This document shows, one piece after another, positions 35,415 through 44,175 of a DNA stretch of 64,000 nt. The translations under genes and the position numbers were made by a program. Each line of letters begins with the position of its first letter. Position 1 is the stretch's first letter. The notes beneath the pieces were generated by a model. The model was given only the letters and a program-made list of their open reading frames with translations. It did no database searches and was not told where the DNA came from. Source of the DNA: Novosphingobium sediminis (GTDB lineage: Bacteria > Pseudomonadota > Alphaproteobacteria > Sphingomonadales > Sphingomonadaceae); assembly GCF_007991615.1 (NCBI RefSeq), contig NZ_BJYR01000021.1, positions 62,001 through 126,000 on the forward strand, read 5' to 3'.

Positions 35415-35613
35415 GGTCTACTCCCGGCAAACACTTGTCAGAAATGATCCGTAAGTGACTGGGATCAAGTCCTGTTTCTATAAAAGTTCAATATTCCAAC
35501 CCCGTAGGTTCTAACGATATTAGTTAACGCCTTAGGGCATTTACGCAGGCAATGTACTTAAAACGTCCTTCGGCACGCTCCGCACATATGGCGTAAAGCC
35601 AAGGAGATGCGCG
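35415..35613. promoter_or_regulatory. AT-rich divergent intergenic region, acylase / RTX gene
   Basis: This 199-base gap is markedly richer in A+T than its surroundings (for example CTATAAAAGTTCAATATTCC and CGATATTAGTTAACGCC) and must carry both divergent promoters. AAGGAGA at 35600-35606 is the ribosome-binding site for the RTX gene. I cannot place exact -35/-10 boxes. Confidence 0.5.
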
Positions 35614-38600
35614 ATGGGGATCATAGGCACTACTGGCACGGGACTCGACCGTGCCATCGATCTGATTGCAGGCGATTACGGCCTCAACATGGGACTGTCC
35701 GGCAGCGCGATCCGCGAAGGGGCCGCCGCTGCCGATGCCATGAACGGGATGATCGTGAGCGCGATCAAGGCGCTCGGCCTCGCCAACGATGGCGAAATCA
35801 CCGTTTCGGACATCTATTCGCTCAACTCCTATCTTCGATCCAACGGATACAGCAAGTTCACCACTCTCTACGGTACCGAGAAGGCCGGCGTCGAGAGCGG
35901 TTTCCAGCGCATTTCCGGTGAAGGCGCCGTGACAAGGCTGTTCGGCGAGGCAGGTGTCGACCGGGTGCTCGAGGGGGTCTACGAGCTCGCCTTCGAAATC
36001 AAGGATGGCCACCTGACCTCCCCCCGCAACTACTGGGGGCCAGGGGTCGATGATGTGGCCCATTGGCTCAACACCCTGCTTGCGCCCGAACTTGCTGCCG
36101 GGACATTGAAGAACGGCAAGGCGGATCCGCAGGCGCACGGCACCACCGGCACCGGTCTCGATCTCCTCACCGAGCGGCTGCTTGACGATATTGGCCTCAA
36201 TCACCGCATCTCGCAGAAGCAGATCAACGATGCCGCCAAGGCCGCCGACGGCATGGCCAAGATCATGCTGCAGGCGATCAAGGAAACCGGCGTCGCCGAC
36301 GACAACAAGCTCGACCCGATGGACATGGTCGACCTCAATCGCTGGATCATCGTCAACAAGCTCGACGAGTGGACCAAGCTCCACGGCGACGACAATGGTG
36401 CATTTGAAAGCGGTCTGCACTACGCGCAGGGCGATGGCGGGCGCGACTACATCTACGGCGACCTTTCGGTCGATACCGTGGCCGACGGGATCTACCACAT
36501 AGGGTTCAAGATCAGCGGCGACCGGTTCGAGAACGAGGACGGCAACGCCAACCAGCGCATCAGCGATACCTCGGATTGGATCAGTCTGCTGCTGGCCAAG
36601 GACCTTGCCTCGGGCGCGCTCCATTCGAGCCATGCACCGGTCGATGCGGTGACGCTCAAGCCGTCGCTCGTGTTCAGCAGGGGCGGCATGGTGACCGATG
36701 ATGGCACCAAGGGTGCGATCGATCTTGGCAAACTTACGCCGAGCAGCGTTGCGGAAGGCACCATCGCGCTCGATTTCGTCGCCAACCATCCGGATGACGG
36801 CCGCACGCATGTCGTCTTCTCGAAGGACGGTGCCTCCAACGCTGACGGGGATATTGCGGCCTTCATCCGCGACGGCGAGCTTTATGTGCTACTGCAGGAT
36901 GGCAGCCGCGACTGGTGGCTCAAGGCCGATGGCATAACGATTGATGCTGGCCGCCAATACTCGCTGGCCATCACATTCGGCCAGGACGGGCTTGGCCTGT
37001 TCCTTGACGGCAAGCGGGTTGCCGCGGATGTCGATGCCACGAGCGGGCTTGGCCCCAACGTACGCGGCCTGGTGCTGGGCGCGGGCACGTGGGGCCGCGA
37101 TGCAAAGCATCTCACGCAGATGGACGATCACCTCGATGGCAAGGTCGGCAATCTCGCAATCTACGACCGCATCCTCGATCCTTTCGAACTGCGGGCGATC
37201 AATCACTCCGGCGCGCTTCCGGCGGAATGGAGCGGTGCTGCGGCATTCGAGGGCGATCAGCCGGCGGTACGCGCCGGCACGGGCCTGAAGGGCGAAGTCT
37301 TCGATCGCGGCACGAGCTTCGATTCGATCGACGATCTCATCGCCCAGGCAGCCACCAAGGGCGCCGACCATCACCTCACGGCATCGACGGTGAACTTCGG
37401 CGGCTTCAAGGAAGTTGCCACGCTCGGCCAGTTTCTCGACGGCAAGGCGCAACTGACCGATGGCGGCGCGGATAGCGCGATGAACACCATCGGGCTCCGG
37501 CTCCAGGGCTATATCTGGCTGGAAAAGGGCCAGCACCTCGTCAACGTGCGTTCGGACGACGGCTTCTTGCTCAAGCTTGGCGGTGACGAGCTTTCCAGTT
37601 TTGCCGGCAATCGCGGCTTCAGTGGCACGAGCGAAACGATCAACATCCAGAAGTCCGGCCTCTATGCGGTCGACCTCTACTACTTCGACAACACCGGCTC
37701 GGAAGGGCTGCGCCTCGAACTAGATGGCGATCCGGTCAGCGCAGGCCGGCTCTATGCCTCGATCGATGACTACAAGGCTGCGCTGGCTGCGAATGGTGCA
37801 ATGCCGGTGGGCGGGCTGCCTTATGCCTATGATGGCCCGCAAGGCACGACCGGCACCGGGCTTGACCAGCTCATCCAGATCATCGGCGAGGATGTCGGCC
37901 TCAAGAACAACATCTCCGCCAGCCAGATCCGCGAAGGTGCCGCCGCAGCCGACAAGCTCAACCACATCATCATCGATGCGATCAACGCTACCGGCGCACT
38001 GGATGACGGGCACCTCACGGTGGCGGAGACCTATGACCTCTCCGCCTGGATCCGCGAGAATCAGCAGGCTGCTTTCATCGCGGCCCATGGCAACGACGAG
38101 AACATGGTCGAGACCGGCTTCCATCTGATCCAGGGCGATCGCGGTGCAAGCTATCTGCTCGGCGACAGCGCGATCGATACGGTGATGGACGGCATCTACC
38201 ACATCGGCTTCGACACCAATTGGGACCGCTTCCTCAACGAGGACGGGAATGCCAATGCCCGCGTGGAAACGGTGACCTACTGGCTCAACGAACTGCTCGG
38301 CACGACCCCGCTACCGGCCCCGGGGCCCGGCACGGCGCCGCTGGTAGGCAGCGCCGCGCAGCCCAACGTGACCGTGACGTCCGGCCTCAACGTGAGGCTC
38401 GCGGCCGAGGCAAAGTCGCTGACCCTGGCCGGGACGGCGATGAACGCAGCGGGCAATTCGAACGACAATGCCCTCACCGGCAACGATCAGGCGAACCTGC
38501 TGGAGGGCGGCTCAGGCAACGACACGCTCAATGGCGGCAACGGCAACGACAGCCTACTTGGCGGCACCGGAGCCGACACGATGGTGGGCGGTGCCGGCGA

Positions 38601-39789
38601 TGACAGCTATTGGGTCGACAATGCCGCTGACGTGGTCAAGGAGATCAACGGGATCAGGGGCGGGATCGATACGGTGCACATCGCATCGAGTGCCAACCCG
38701 GTCTACACACTCGGCGATAGCGTCGAGAACCTGATTGTGGATGTCGGCACGTCCGAGAAGATCACCGGCAACACGCTGGCCAATGCCATCACGGGCGGCA
38801 CTGGCGTCGACACCATCTACGGCCTCGACGGCGACGATTTCCTGAGCGGCGGCGCGGGCAACGATACGCTTGTGGGCGGCTCCGGCAATGATGTGCTGGA
38901 GGCGGGCGGCGGGGTAAACACCCTGATCGGCGGCCTCGGAAACGACACTTACGTGGTCGTCTCACGTGCCGATACCATCACCGAAAATGCCAACGAGGGC
39001 ACCGACACGGTCCGTTCCTCGGTCGACTACACGCTTGGCGCCAACCTCGAAAAGCTCGAGCTCACCGGGTCGGCGAAAGTTGCGAACGGCAATGCGCTGG
39101 CCAACACGATCACCGGCAACAGCGAGGCCAACTACATCGACGGCAAGGCCGGTGCCGACGCGATGATGGGCGAGGGCGGCAATGATACCTATGTGGTCGA
39201 CACGCTTGGCGACCGGGTGATAGAGAACGCCAACCAGGGCATCGATCTGGTCATTTCGAGTGTCAGCTATGTGCTTGCGGACAATGTCGAAAATCTGCGG
39301 TTGGCAGGGACCGGGCCGAATTCGGGCGTGGGCAACGACCTGTCGAACTGGTTGAGCGGCAACGATGCCGACAACGTCCTCACCGGTCTTGGCGGCAACG
39401 ATACCCTGCTCGGTCTGGGCGGAAATGACATTCTGCGCGGCGGCACCGGGGCCGACAAGCTGACAGGCGGAGCGGGAGCGGACACGTTTGCCTTCTCCGG
39501 CTTCTCGGAATCAGGCGTGGACGCCAATCGCCGCGACACGATCACGGATTTCAGCCACGCGGAGCATGATCTGATCGATCTCTCGAAGATCGACGCCAAC
39601 GCGGGTGATGCCGGGGAAGGCGCATTCAAGTTGATGGCGGCCTTCGACGGCACGCACGGCGCACTGACCGTGACCGCGCAGGGTAGCCAGTGGCTCGTCT
39701 CCGCAGACTACAACGGTGACAAGATCGCCGACTTCGCGATCATGGTGACGAGTGCCACGGCGCTGGTGGCGGCCGATTTCGTGATGTGA
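35614..39789 (+). CDS. Large secreted RTX protein with threefold repeated module, LamG-like and PA14 domains
   Basis: A 1391-residue calcium-binding secreted protein. Three copies of a ~160-residue module, each opening GTTGTGLD, begin at residues 5, 176 and 744 and share xxISxxQIxxAAxAAD, an L-x-WI motif and D-x-V-x-DGIYHIGF. Between copies 2 and 3 lie a LamG/concanavalin-like domain (about 348-545) and a PA14 domain (about 556-713, with VNVRSDDGFLLKLGG). Residues 950-1290 carry RTX nonapeptides (GGSGNDTLNGGNGNDSLLGG). The last ~115 residues fit a type I secretion/M10-C domain (RRDTITDFSHAEHDLIDLS). No N-terminal signal peptide, as expected for type I export; no ABC exporter genes are nearby. 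Adhesin or carbohydrate-binding matrix role is inferred. Confidence 0.88.
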   Translation: MGIIGTTGTGLDRAIDLIAGDYGLNMGLSGSAIREGAAAADAMNGMIVSAIKALGLANDGEITVSDIYSLNSYLRSNGYSKFTTLYGTEKAGVESGFQRISGEGAVTRLFGEAGVDRVLEGVYELAFEIKDGHLTSPRNYWGPGVDDVAHWLNTLLAPELAAGTLKNGKADPQAHGTTGTGLDLLTERLLDDIGLNHRISQKQINDAAKAADGMAKIMLQAIKETGVADDNKLDPMDMVDLNRWIIVNKLDEWTKLHGDDNGAFESGLHYAQGDGGRDYIYGDLSVDTVADGIYHIGFKISGDRFENEDGNANQRISDTSDWISLLLAKDLASGALHSSHAPVDAVTLKPSLVFSRGGMVTDDGTKGAIDLGKLTPSSVAEGTIALDFVANHPDDGRTHVVFSKDGASNADGDIAAFIRDGELYVLLQDGSRDWWLKADGITIDAGRQYSLAITFGQDGLGLFLDGKRVAADVDATSGLGPNVRGLVLGAGTWGRDAKHLTQMDDHLDGKVGNLAIYDRILDPFELRAINHSGALPAEWSGAAAFEGDQPAVRAGTGLKGEVFDRGTSFDSIDDLIAQAATKGADHHLTASTVNFGGFKEVATLGQFLDGKAQLTDGGADSAMNTIGLRLQGYIWLEKGQHLVNVRSDDGFLLKLGGDELSSFAGNRGFSGTSETINIQKSGLYAVDLYYFDNTGSEGLRLELDGDPVSAGRLYASIDDYKAALAANGAMPVGGLPYAYDGPQGTTGTGLDQLIQIIGEDVGLKNNISASQIREGAAAADKLNHIIIDAINATGALDDGHLTVAETYDLSAWIRENQQAAFIAAHGNDENMVETGFHLIQGDRGASYLLGDSAIDTVMDGIYHIGFDTNWDRFLNEDGNANARVETVTYWLNELLGTTPLPAPGPGTAPLVGSAAQPNVTVTSGLNVRLAAEAKSLTLAGTAMNAAGNSNDNALTGNDQANLLEGGSGNDTLNGGNGNDSLLGGTGADTMVGGAGDDSYWVDNAADVVKEINGIRGGIDTVHIASSANPVYTLGDSVENLIVDVGTSEKITGNTLANAITGGTGVDTIYGLDGDDFLSGGAGNDTLVGGSGNDVLEAGGGVNTLIGGLGNDTYVVVSRADTITENANEGTDTVRSSVDYTLGANLEKLELTGSAKVANGNALANTITGNSEANYIDGKAGADAMMGEGGNDTYVVDTLGDRVIENANQGIDLVISSVSYVLADNVENLRLAGTGPNSGVGNDLSNWLSGNDADNVLTGLGGNDTLLGLGGNDILRGGTGADKLTGGAGADTFAFSGFSESGVDANRRDTITDFSHAEHDLIDLSKIDANAGDAGEGAFKLMAAFDGTHGALTVTAQGSQWLVSADYNGDKIADFAIMVTSATALVAADFVM

Positions 39790-39834
39790 GGGGAGGGCGC
39801 GGCGGATCCTGCGATCTGCCGCGCCGCACCAAAC

Positions 39835-39873
39835 AAAAAAGGGGCGCTTCCTTGCCGGAAGCGCCCCTTTTTG
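39835..39873. terminator. Bidirectional terminator between RTX gene and rplI
   Basis: AAAAAA, then GGGGCGCTTCC / GGAAGCGCCCC around TTGCC, then TTTTT. The A-run and T-run on the two sides let it terminate both the rightward RTX gene and the leftward rpsF-rpsR-rplI operon. Confidence 0.93.
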
Positions 39874-39891
39874 TTGCCGTCAGGCCTTGCC

Positions 39892-40491
39892 TCAGGCGTC
39901 AGCGCCCTCGGCGCGATCCTCGAGCAGGTCAGCCGGGATTTCGCCCGGTTCGGCATTCGGGTCGTAGGCTTCGGTGAAGCCGCCGACTTCGGTATCGAAC
40001 ATCGCGTCGATGACGTCGACGCCCTGCGACTGCAGCGCGGCTTCGTCGGGCGAACGGGCGACGTTGACCTTGACCGTCACGCTCACTTCGGGGTGCAGCG
40101 CGACCTTCACGGTCGAGATACCGATGCTCTTGATCGGGCGTTCCAGCACGACCATGGACTTCGACACCTTGGCGCCCTGTTCGACCAGCGCGTCGACGAT
40201 GTCGCGCACCGAAACCGAACCATAGAGCTGGCCGGAGTTGGACGAGGCGCGGATCAGCACCACTTCCTTGCCCTCGACGTTTGCCGATTCGGTCTTGGCG
40301 TCTTCACGGCGTGCCGCGTTGTCCGCTTCGATGCGGGCGCGGTTGGCTTCGAAGACCTTGCGGTTGGCTTCGTTGGCGCGGAGAGCCTTCTTGTTGGGCA
40401 GCAGGAAGTTGCGCGCGTAGCCGTCCTTGACGGTCACGACGTCGCCGATGGAGCCCAGCTTCTCGATGCGCTCGAGCAGGATGATCTGCAT
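39892..40491 (-). CDS. rplI: 50S ribosomal protein bL9
   Basis: Ribosomal protein near the L1 stalk, 199 residues. The N-terminal domain (MQIILLERIEKLGSIGDVVTVKDGYARNFLLP) is canonical, then the long linker helix and C-terminal domain (GSVSVRDIVDALVEQG, VKVALHPEVSVTVKVNVA). An acidic tail of about 45 residues (EPGEIPADLLEDRAEGADA) exceeds the E. coli protein. Last gene of rpsF-rpsR-rplI. Confidence 0.97.
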   Translation of the reverse strand: MQIILLERIEKLGSIGDVVTVKDGYARNFLLPNKKALRANEANRKVFEANRARIEADNAARREDAKTESANVEGKEVVLIRASSNSGQLYGSVSVRDIVDALVEQGAKVSKSMVVLERPIKSIGISTVKVALHPEVSVTVKVNVARSPDEAALQSQGVDVIDAMFDTEVGGFTEAYDPNAEPGEIPADLLEDRAEGADA

Positions 40492-40503
40492 GTCTCGCGC
40501 TCC

Positions 40504-40728
40504 TTACTTGACGATGTAGGGAAGCAGGCCGATGTGCCGGGCGCGCTTGATCGCCTGGCCCAGCTCACGCTGCTTCTTTGCCGAAACGGCGGTGATGCGC
40601 GAAGGCACGATCTTGCCACGCTCGGACATGAAGCCCTGAAGCAGGCGCACGTCCTTGTAGTCGATGACAGGGGCGCCCTTGCCCGAGAACGGGCACGACT
40701 TGCGGCGACGGAAAAACGGACGAGCCAT
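40504..40728 (-). CDS. rpsR: 30S ribosomal protein bS18
   Basis: A 74-residue ribosomal protein with the family sequence IDYKDVRLLQGFMSERGKIVPSRIT-like core and KKQRELGQAIKRARHIGLLPY. Partner of bS6 on the 30S platform. Three bases after rpsF and 12 before rplI. Confidence 0.98.
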   Translation of the reverse strand: MARPFFRRRKSCPFSGKGAPVIDYKDVRLLQGFMSERGKIVPSRITAVSAKKQRELGQAIKRARHIGLLPYIVK

Positions 40729-40731
40729 GGC

Positions 40732-41094
40732 TTATTCCCCTTCGCGTTCGCGGCGGCGGGTCCGCTCGCGGTCGTTCTTGCGCATCATCACCGAGGGGCC
40801 GGCTTCGTGCTCGTCGACGCGGACGGTCATGAAGCGGATCACGTCTTCGTTGATCGCGGTCTGGCGTTCGAGCTCTGCGACCACGCCAGCGGGGGCGTCG
40901 ATGTCGAGCAGCACGAAGTGCGCCTTGCGGTTCTTCTGGATCTTGTAAGCCAGCGAACGGAGACCCCAGGTCTCGGTCTTGACGACCTTCCCGTTGTTGG
41001 TCTCGACGATTTCGGTGGCGGTGGCGGCAAGCGCGTCAACCTGAGCCTGGCTCAGATCCTGACGCGCAAGGAAGACATGCTCGTAAAGCGGCAT
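40732..41094 (-). CDS. rpsF: 30S ribosomal protein bS6
   Basis: A 120-residue protein with the bS6 N-terminus YEHVFLARQDLSQAQVDAL and KTETWGLRSLAYKIQKNRKAHFVLL. The Arg/Glu-rich C-terminal tail (ERTRRREREGE) is a normal extension. First gene of the operon; the 160-base leader (41095-41256) may carry the S6:S18 autoregulatory hairpin known elsewhere, but I could not identify it with certainty. Confidence 0.98.
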   Translation of the reverse strand: MPLYEHVFLARQDLSQAQVDALAATATEIVETNNGKVVKTETWGLRSLAYKIQKNRKAHFVLLDIDAPAGVVAELERQTAINEDVIRFMTVRVDEHEAGPSVMMRKNDRERTRRREREGE

Positions 41095-41256
41095 GAGGCC
41101 TTGCGTCCTTCATCAATCTAACCGATCGCTGGCTGATCCGCGGTATTGCGGGGCCCCTCCGGCTTTCTTCAGGTTTCCGCGACAAGGCCGTCACCTCGCC
41201 GCGGAAGCGATGCCCCTTAGCGGGAATTGGTGAGGATGCAAGGCGAAACTCGGCGC

Positions 41257-41676
41257 TCAGGCCGCATGGCGCGCTGGTGGAACCTCGGGTTTGCCACGAG
41301 CGGGCTTGCCATGAGCAGCCACATCGGTTTCGGGTCGGCCCATCTCGATCCGTTGCAGATGCCCGATCGCAAAGTCCGCCACAAGGTTCGCGAACACGTT
41401 CTCATGCAGCGGCAATTCGAACTCTAGGCCGGAGGTCTTGTCCTTCGACCACACGACAAGAGCGATCTTCGGTGCCAGTTCGGGCAGGAACAGCGTGACC
41501 GTATCGCCGATGCGCTGGCGGGGAATGCCCTCGATCCGCGCGCCGTGCGTGGTCATGTCCTTAAGCATGACGGTTGACCGCGTCACCCCGTGCTTGCAGC
41601 GCACCGGAAGCTCGAACCCCACGCGCCGCGCGCGCCGGTGGTTGAGATGCTCCACTCCCTCGAACTCGTCGAACAT
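41257..41676 (-). CDS. PilZ-domain protein
   Basis: A 139-residue protein with the PilZ cyclic-di-GMP-binding pattern: RRARRVGFELPVRC near residues 14-27 (RxxxR) and KDMTTHGARIEG near residues 39-50 in place of the canonical D/NxSxxG. The C-terminal 40 residues (TDVAAHGKPARGKPEVPP) look disordered. It lies between the ribosomal operon and the cyclase and is transcribed leftward alone. Ligand binding is plausible but the second motif is degenerate. Confidence 0.82.
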   Translation of the reverse strand: MFDEFEGVEHLNHRRARRVGFELPVRCKHGVTRSTVMLKDMTTHGARIEGIPRQRIGDTVTLFLPELAPKIALVVWSKDKTSGLEFELPLHENVFANLVADFAIGHLQRIEMGRPETDVAAHGKPARGKPEVPPARHAA

Positions 41677-41871
41677 GGCCTGCTCCTGCCGCTGGCGTTT
41701 ACCACATGCATTCAGAACGGCCGGAACAGGCCAAGGTTCAGGGCTTACGCATTAATCCCATTGGGCTTTGCAGTTTGATCCGGATCGGTTCATTGTCGTT
41801 CCAGCAATCTTTCGGAAATATGGGCTGGGTCGGGGATTGCTGCGCACGCATGTGCCGCAGGGGAGGCATCG

Positions 41872-43179
41872 GTGGGGGATGAAAGCAAGAGTGCGATCGC
41901 GATGAGCCGCCCGGGGCTGTTCAGCCGCTTTGCCGATGACGCGACCGAGCGCCGCTATTCGGAGCGCGCGCGCACGCTGCGCCTGCCGTTCGTGCGGCTT
42001 TACGGCGTGATCTTCATGGTCGTGGCGCTGGCCTATTCGATCGTGAACCCGATGTTCCTCGCGCCGACAGACAATGCCCAGCTGGCCATTTTGCTCGGCC
42101 TCGCGCTGCTGGCCTGCGGTGCCTACATCGGCGTGACGTTCTGGGATGGGTACATCCGCTATGCTCTGATCGATTTCATCGCGCTGCTGACGATTTCGCT
42201 GCTGGTCGGCAAGATCAACGTCGTGCTGTTCGAGCATCTTTCCAGCCTCGATGCCACGTTGCACGCCGTGGGAACGGTCAACCGGCTTATCATCACGGCC
42301 TTCGCTGCCGTCACGCTGGCTGGCCGGCCGCGCATGTTCATTGCCTGGCTCAGCTTTGATGCGCTGGTGTGGTTTGCGCAGATCAGCAGCGGGCAGCCGC
42401 ACCTCTCGGCGGTGGTCTATGCCGTGCTCAGCTTTTCCAGCGGCGCAGTGGTGATGATGGCGATCAATCTTGCTGTCGGGCGCACCAGCCGCGCGGCGTT
42501 CCAACTGGCGGATTCGCTCGATGCAGAACGCGAGAGGAACGAGGAGCTGGTGCTGAACATGTTGCCGCCTGCCGCCGTCAACCGTATCCGCAGCGGCCTG
42601 CTCGTCGCCGATTCCTACGCCGACGCCAGTGTGATCTTCATCGACATGGTCGGCTTTTCCACCTTGGCCAAGCGCGTCTCGCCCGGGCACCTCGTCGAAC
42701 TGCTGAATGCCTTCTTCAACCACGCCGATGCCTGCGCGCGCCAGTTCGGGGTTGAGAAGGTCAAGACGGTCGGCGATGCCTATCTCGCCATAGCGGGCGG
42801 CAACGTGCCTTCGGGCAACAGCGCCGATGCCGCGATCGCCTTTGCCCGCGCGGTGATCGCGGGCGTTGCTGAAATGGGGCGGGGTGCGGGCATGGAAGTC
42901 GCTCTGCGCGCCGGCATCCACAGCGGCCCGGTGGTCGGCGGCGTGATCGGCGAGACGCGGATGGCCTATGACTACTGGGGCGACACGGTGAACATCGCCG
43001 CACGGCTCGACGGCACCGCGCCCGTGAACGGCATTGCCGTTTCCGAGATAACCTGGCTTCGTGCGCGGGACCGCGAAGGCTTCGGCGCGCCTGTGACCAT
43101 TGCGCTCAAGGGCGTGGGCGATGTCCTTGTCTATCACATGCAGCCGCCGATTGGCGGGCAGGTGGAACAGGCCGCTTAG
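41872..43179 (+). CDS. Membrane class III adenylate/guanylate cyclase
   Basis: A 435-residue protein with about six N-terminal membrane helices (residues 40-205) and a C-terminal cyclase catalytic domain. Metal aspartates lie in IFIDMVGFS and TVGDAY; the purine-binding Lys is in EKVKTVGD and Asp in YDYWGDTVNIAARL, which also supplies the transition-state Asn and Arg. This set predicts adenylate cyclase. GTG 41872 has GGGGAGG six bases upstream; ATG 41902 is an alternative. Its 3' end overlaps the convergent MarR-GNAT gene by four bases. Confidence 0.9.
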   Translation: MGDESKSAIAMSRPGLFSRFADDATERRYSERARTLRLPFVRLYGVIFMVVALAYSIVNPMFLAPTDNAQLAILLGLALLACGAYIGVTFWDGYIRYALIDFIALLTISLLVGKINVVLFEHLSSLDATLHAVGTVNRLIITAFAAVTLAGRPRMFIAWLSFDALVWFAQISSGQPHLSAVVYAVLSFSSGAVVMMAINLAVGRTSRAAFQLADSLDAERERNEELVLNMLPPAAVNRIRSGLLVADSYADASVIFIDMVGFSTLAKRVSPGHLVELLNAFFNHADACARQFGVEKVKTVGDAYLAIAGGNVPSGNSADAAIAFARAVIAGVAEMGRGAGMEVALRAGIHSGPVVGGVIGETRMAYDYWGDTVNIAARLDGTAPVNGIAVSEITWLRARDREGFGAPVTIALKGVGDVLVYHMQPPIGGQVEQAA

Positions 43180-44123
43180 GGGGCGTAGCGCATCGCCACG
43201 TCGCAGCGGGCATAGCGCGTGCCGTACTCGGCCATGATCCCGGCATCGTGCCGGAAGCCCAGCTTTTCGTAGAGGTGGATCGCCGCCGCGCAGGTGTGGT
43301 TGGTGAGGAGATAGAGCGGATCAGCGCCGATCCGCTGTGCCCGTGCGATGGTCGCCGCCAGCAGGAATGCGCCAGCACCAAGCCCGCGCGCACTTTCGAG
43401 CACCCCCATCTTGGTAAGTTCGTAACCGCCACCGCCCGTCGGCTTGAGCGCACACGTACCAACCACGCCGAGCCCTTCCGTCTCGACGAACAGGATCGTG
43501 CCGCCCGGTGCGATGATCTTCTCGTGCGGATTTTCCAGCACTTCGCGATCCACCGGCTCGAGCACGAACATCGCCTGAATCCATTCGGCGTTGATGTCAT
43601 GGAAAGCCTGCGCAAGGTCGTCGCTGTACTCGCGCAGGCGCAGCGGCGTCTTGCGGGCAGGGCCGACGCGAGCGAGCAATGGCTGGGCCGCAAGGGCGTC
43701 CTCGATCCGCTCAAGATCCCGCAGGAAGTCCCCGGGCACAGCTGCAAGCAGTGATTGCACCGCGCCTCCGATGCGCGGCCAGACGTCAGTCATCGCTGCG
43801 GCGTGAGCTTCCTCGCCAGCAGGCGTCAGCGAGACGAGACGTTGGCGCTGGTCGCGACCGGGCACGGTATCGACAAGGCCCAGCTTGGTGAGTTGGCCGA
43901 TCGCGCGTGTCACTCCCGGCTGGCTGATGCCGATGGCGGCAACGAGTTGATTCACGCTCTTCGGTCCGCGCGCCAGCGCAGTAATCAGGGCCATATGGCC
44001 TGGCTGGCAGGGCAGGCCCGCCTCGCTTATCGAGATGGCAGCCTCCGCCTGCATGCGTTCAGCAAGTCTTTTCAATCGGCTGCCGAGATAGACTGGCCCG
44101 GCTTCGCGCAAGATATCGGTCAC
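43176..44123 (-). CDS. MarR-family regulator fused to GNAT acetyltransferase
   Basis: A 315-residue bifunctional protein. Residues 1-150 form a MarR winged helix (KSVNQLVAAIGISQPGVTRA, LTKLGLVDTVPGRDQRQRLV), residues about 160-315 a GNAT acetyltransferase with acetyl-CoA loop SARGLGAGAFLLAA and the C-terminal ALxLYEKLGFRHD-like HLYEKLGFRHD. The start is GTG at 44123; no in-frame ATG is close. A large palindrome 9 bases upstream is the likely self-operator. Acetyl acceptor unknown. Confidence 0.92.
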   Translation of the reverse strand: MTDILREAGPVYLGSRLKRLAERMQAEAAISISEAGLPCQPGHMALITALARGPKSVNQLVAAIGISQPGVTRAIGQLTKLGLVDTVPGRDQRQRLVSLTPAGEEAHAAAMTDVWPRIGGAVQSLLAAVPGDFLRDLERIEDALAAQPLLARVGPARKTPLRLREYSDDLAQAFHDINAEWIQAMFVLEPVDREVLENPHEKIIAPGGTILFVETEGLGVVGTCALKPTGGGGYELTKMGVLESARGLGAGAFLLAATIARAQRIGADPLYLLTNHTCAAAIHLYEKLGFRHDAGIMAEYGTRYARCDVAMRYAP

Positions 44124-44131
44124 GGCATTCT

Positions 44132-44169
44132 CACTTATATAACACGTTATATATCATGTTATATAAGTG
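44132..44169 (-). promoter_or_regulatory. Double-palindrome operator of the MarR-GNAT gene
   Basis: Perfect 13-base arms CACTTATATAACA / TGTTATATAAGTG flank a 12-base centre. Each arm also forms a smaller palindrome with the centre (TATAAC-AC-GTTATA and the near-symmetrical TATATCA/TGTTATA), giving two overlapping MarR-like sites. It is a pure A/T-rich island in GC-rich DNA between cmk and the regulator's GTG start, and probably overlaps the promoter. Confidence 0.75.
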
Positions 44170-44175
44170 GTGATG

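Noticed and set aside
39835..39873. CRISPR-like or phage attachment repeat
   Set aside because: The single inverted repeat with A- and T-runs is fully explained as a bidirectional terminator; no spaced repeats exist anywhere in the window.
41095..41256. Possible S6:S18 autoregulatory hairpin in the rpsF leader
   Set aside because: A CCG is present in a possible stem, but I could not build a convincing conserved structure by eye. A covariance search would decide.
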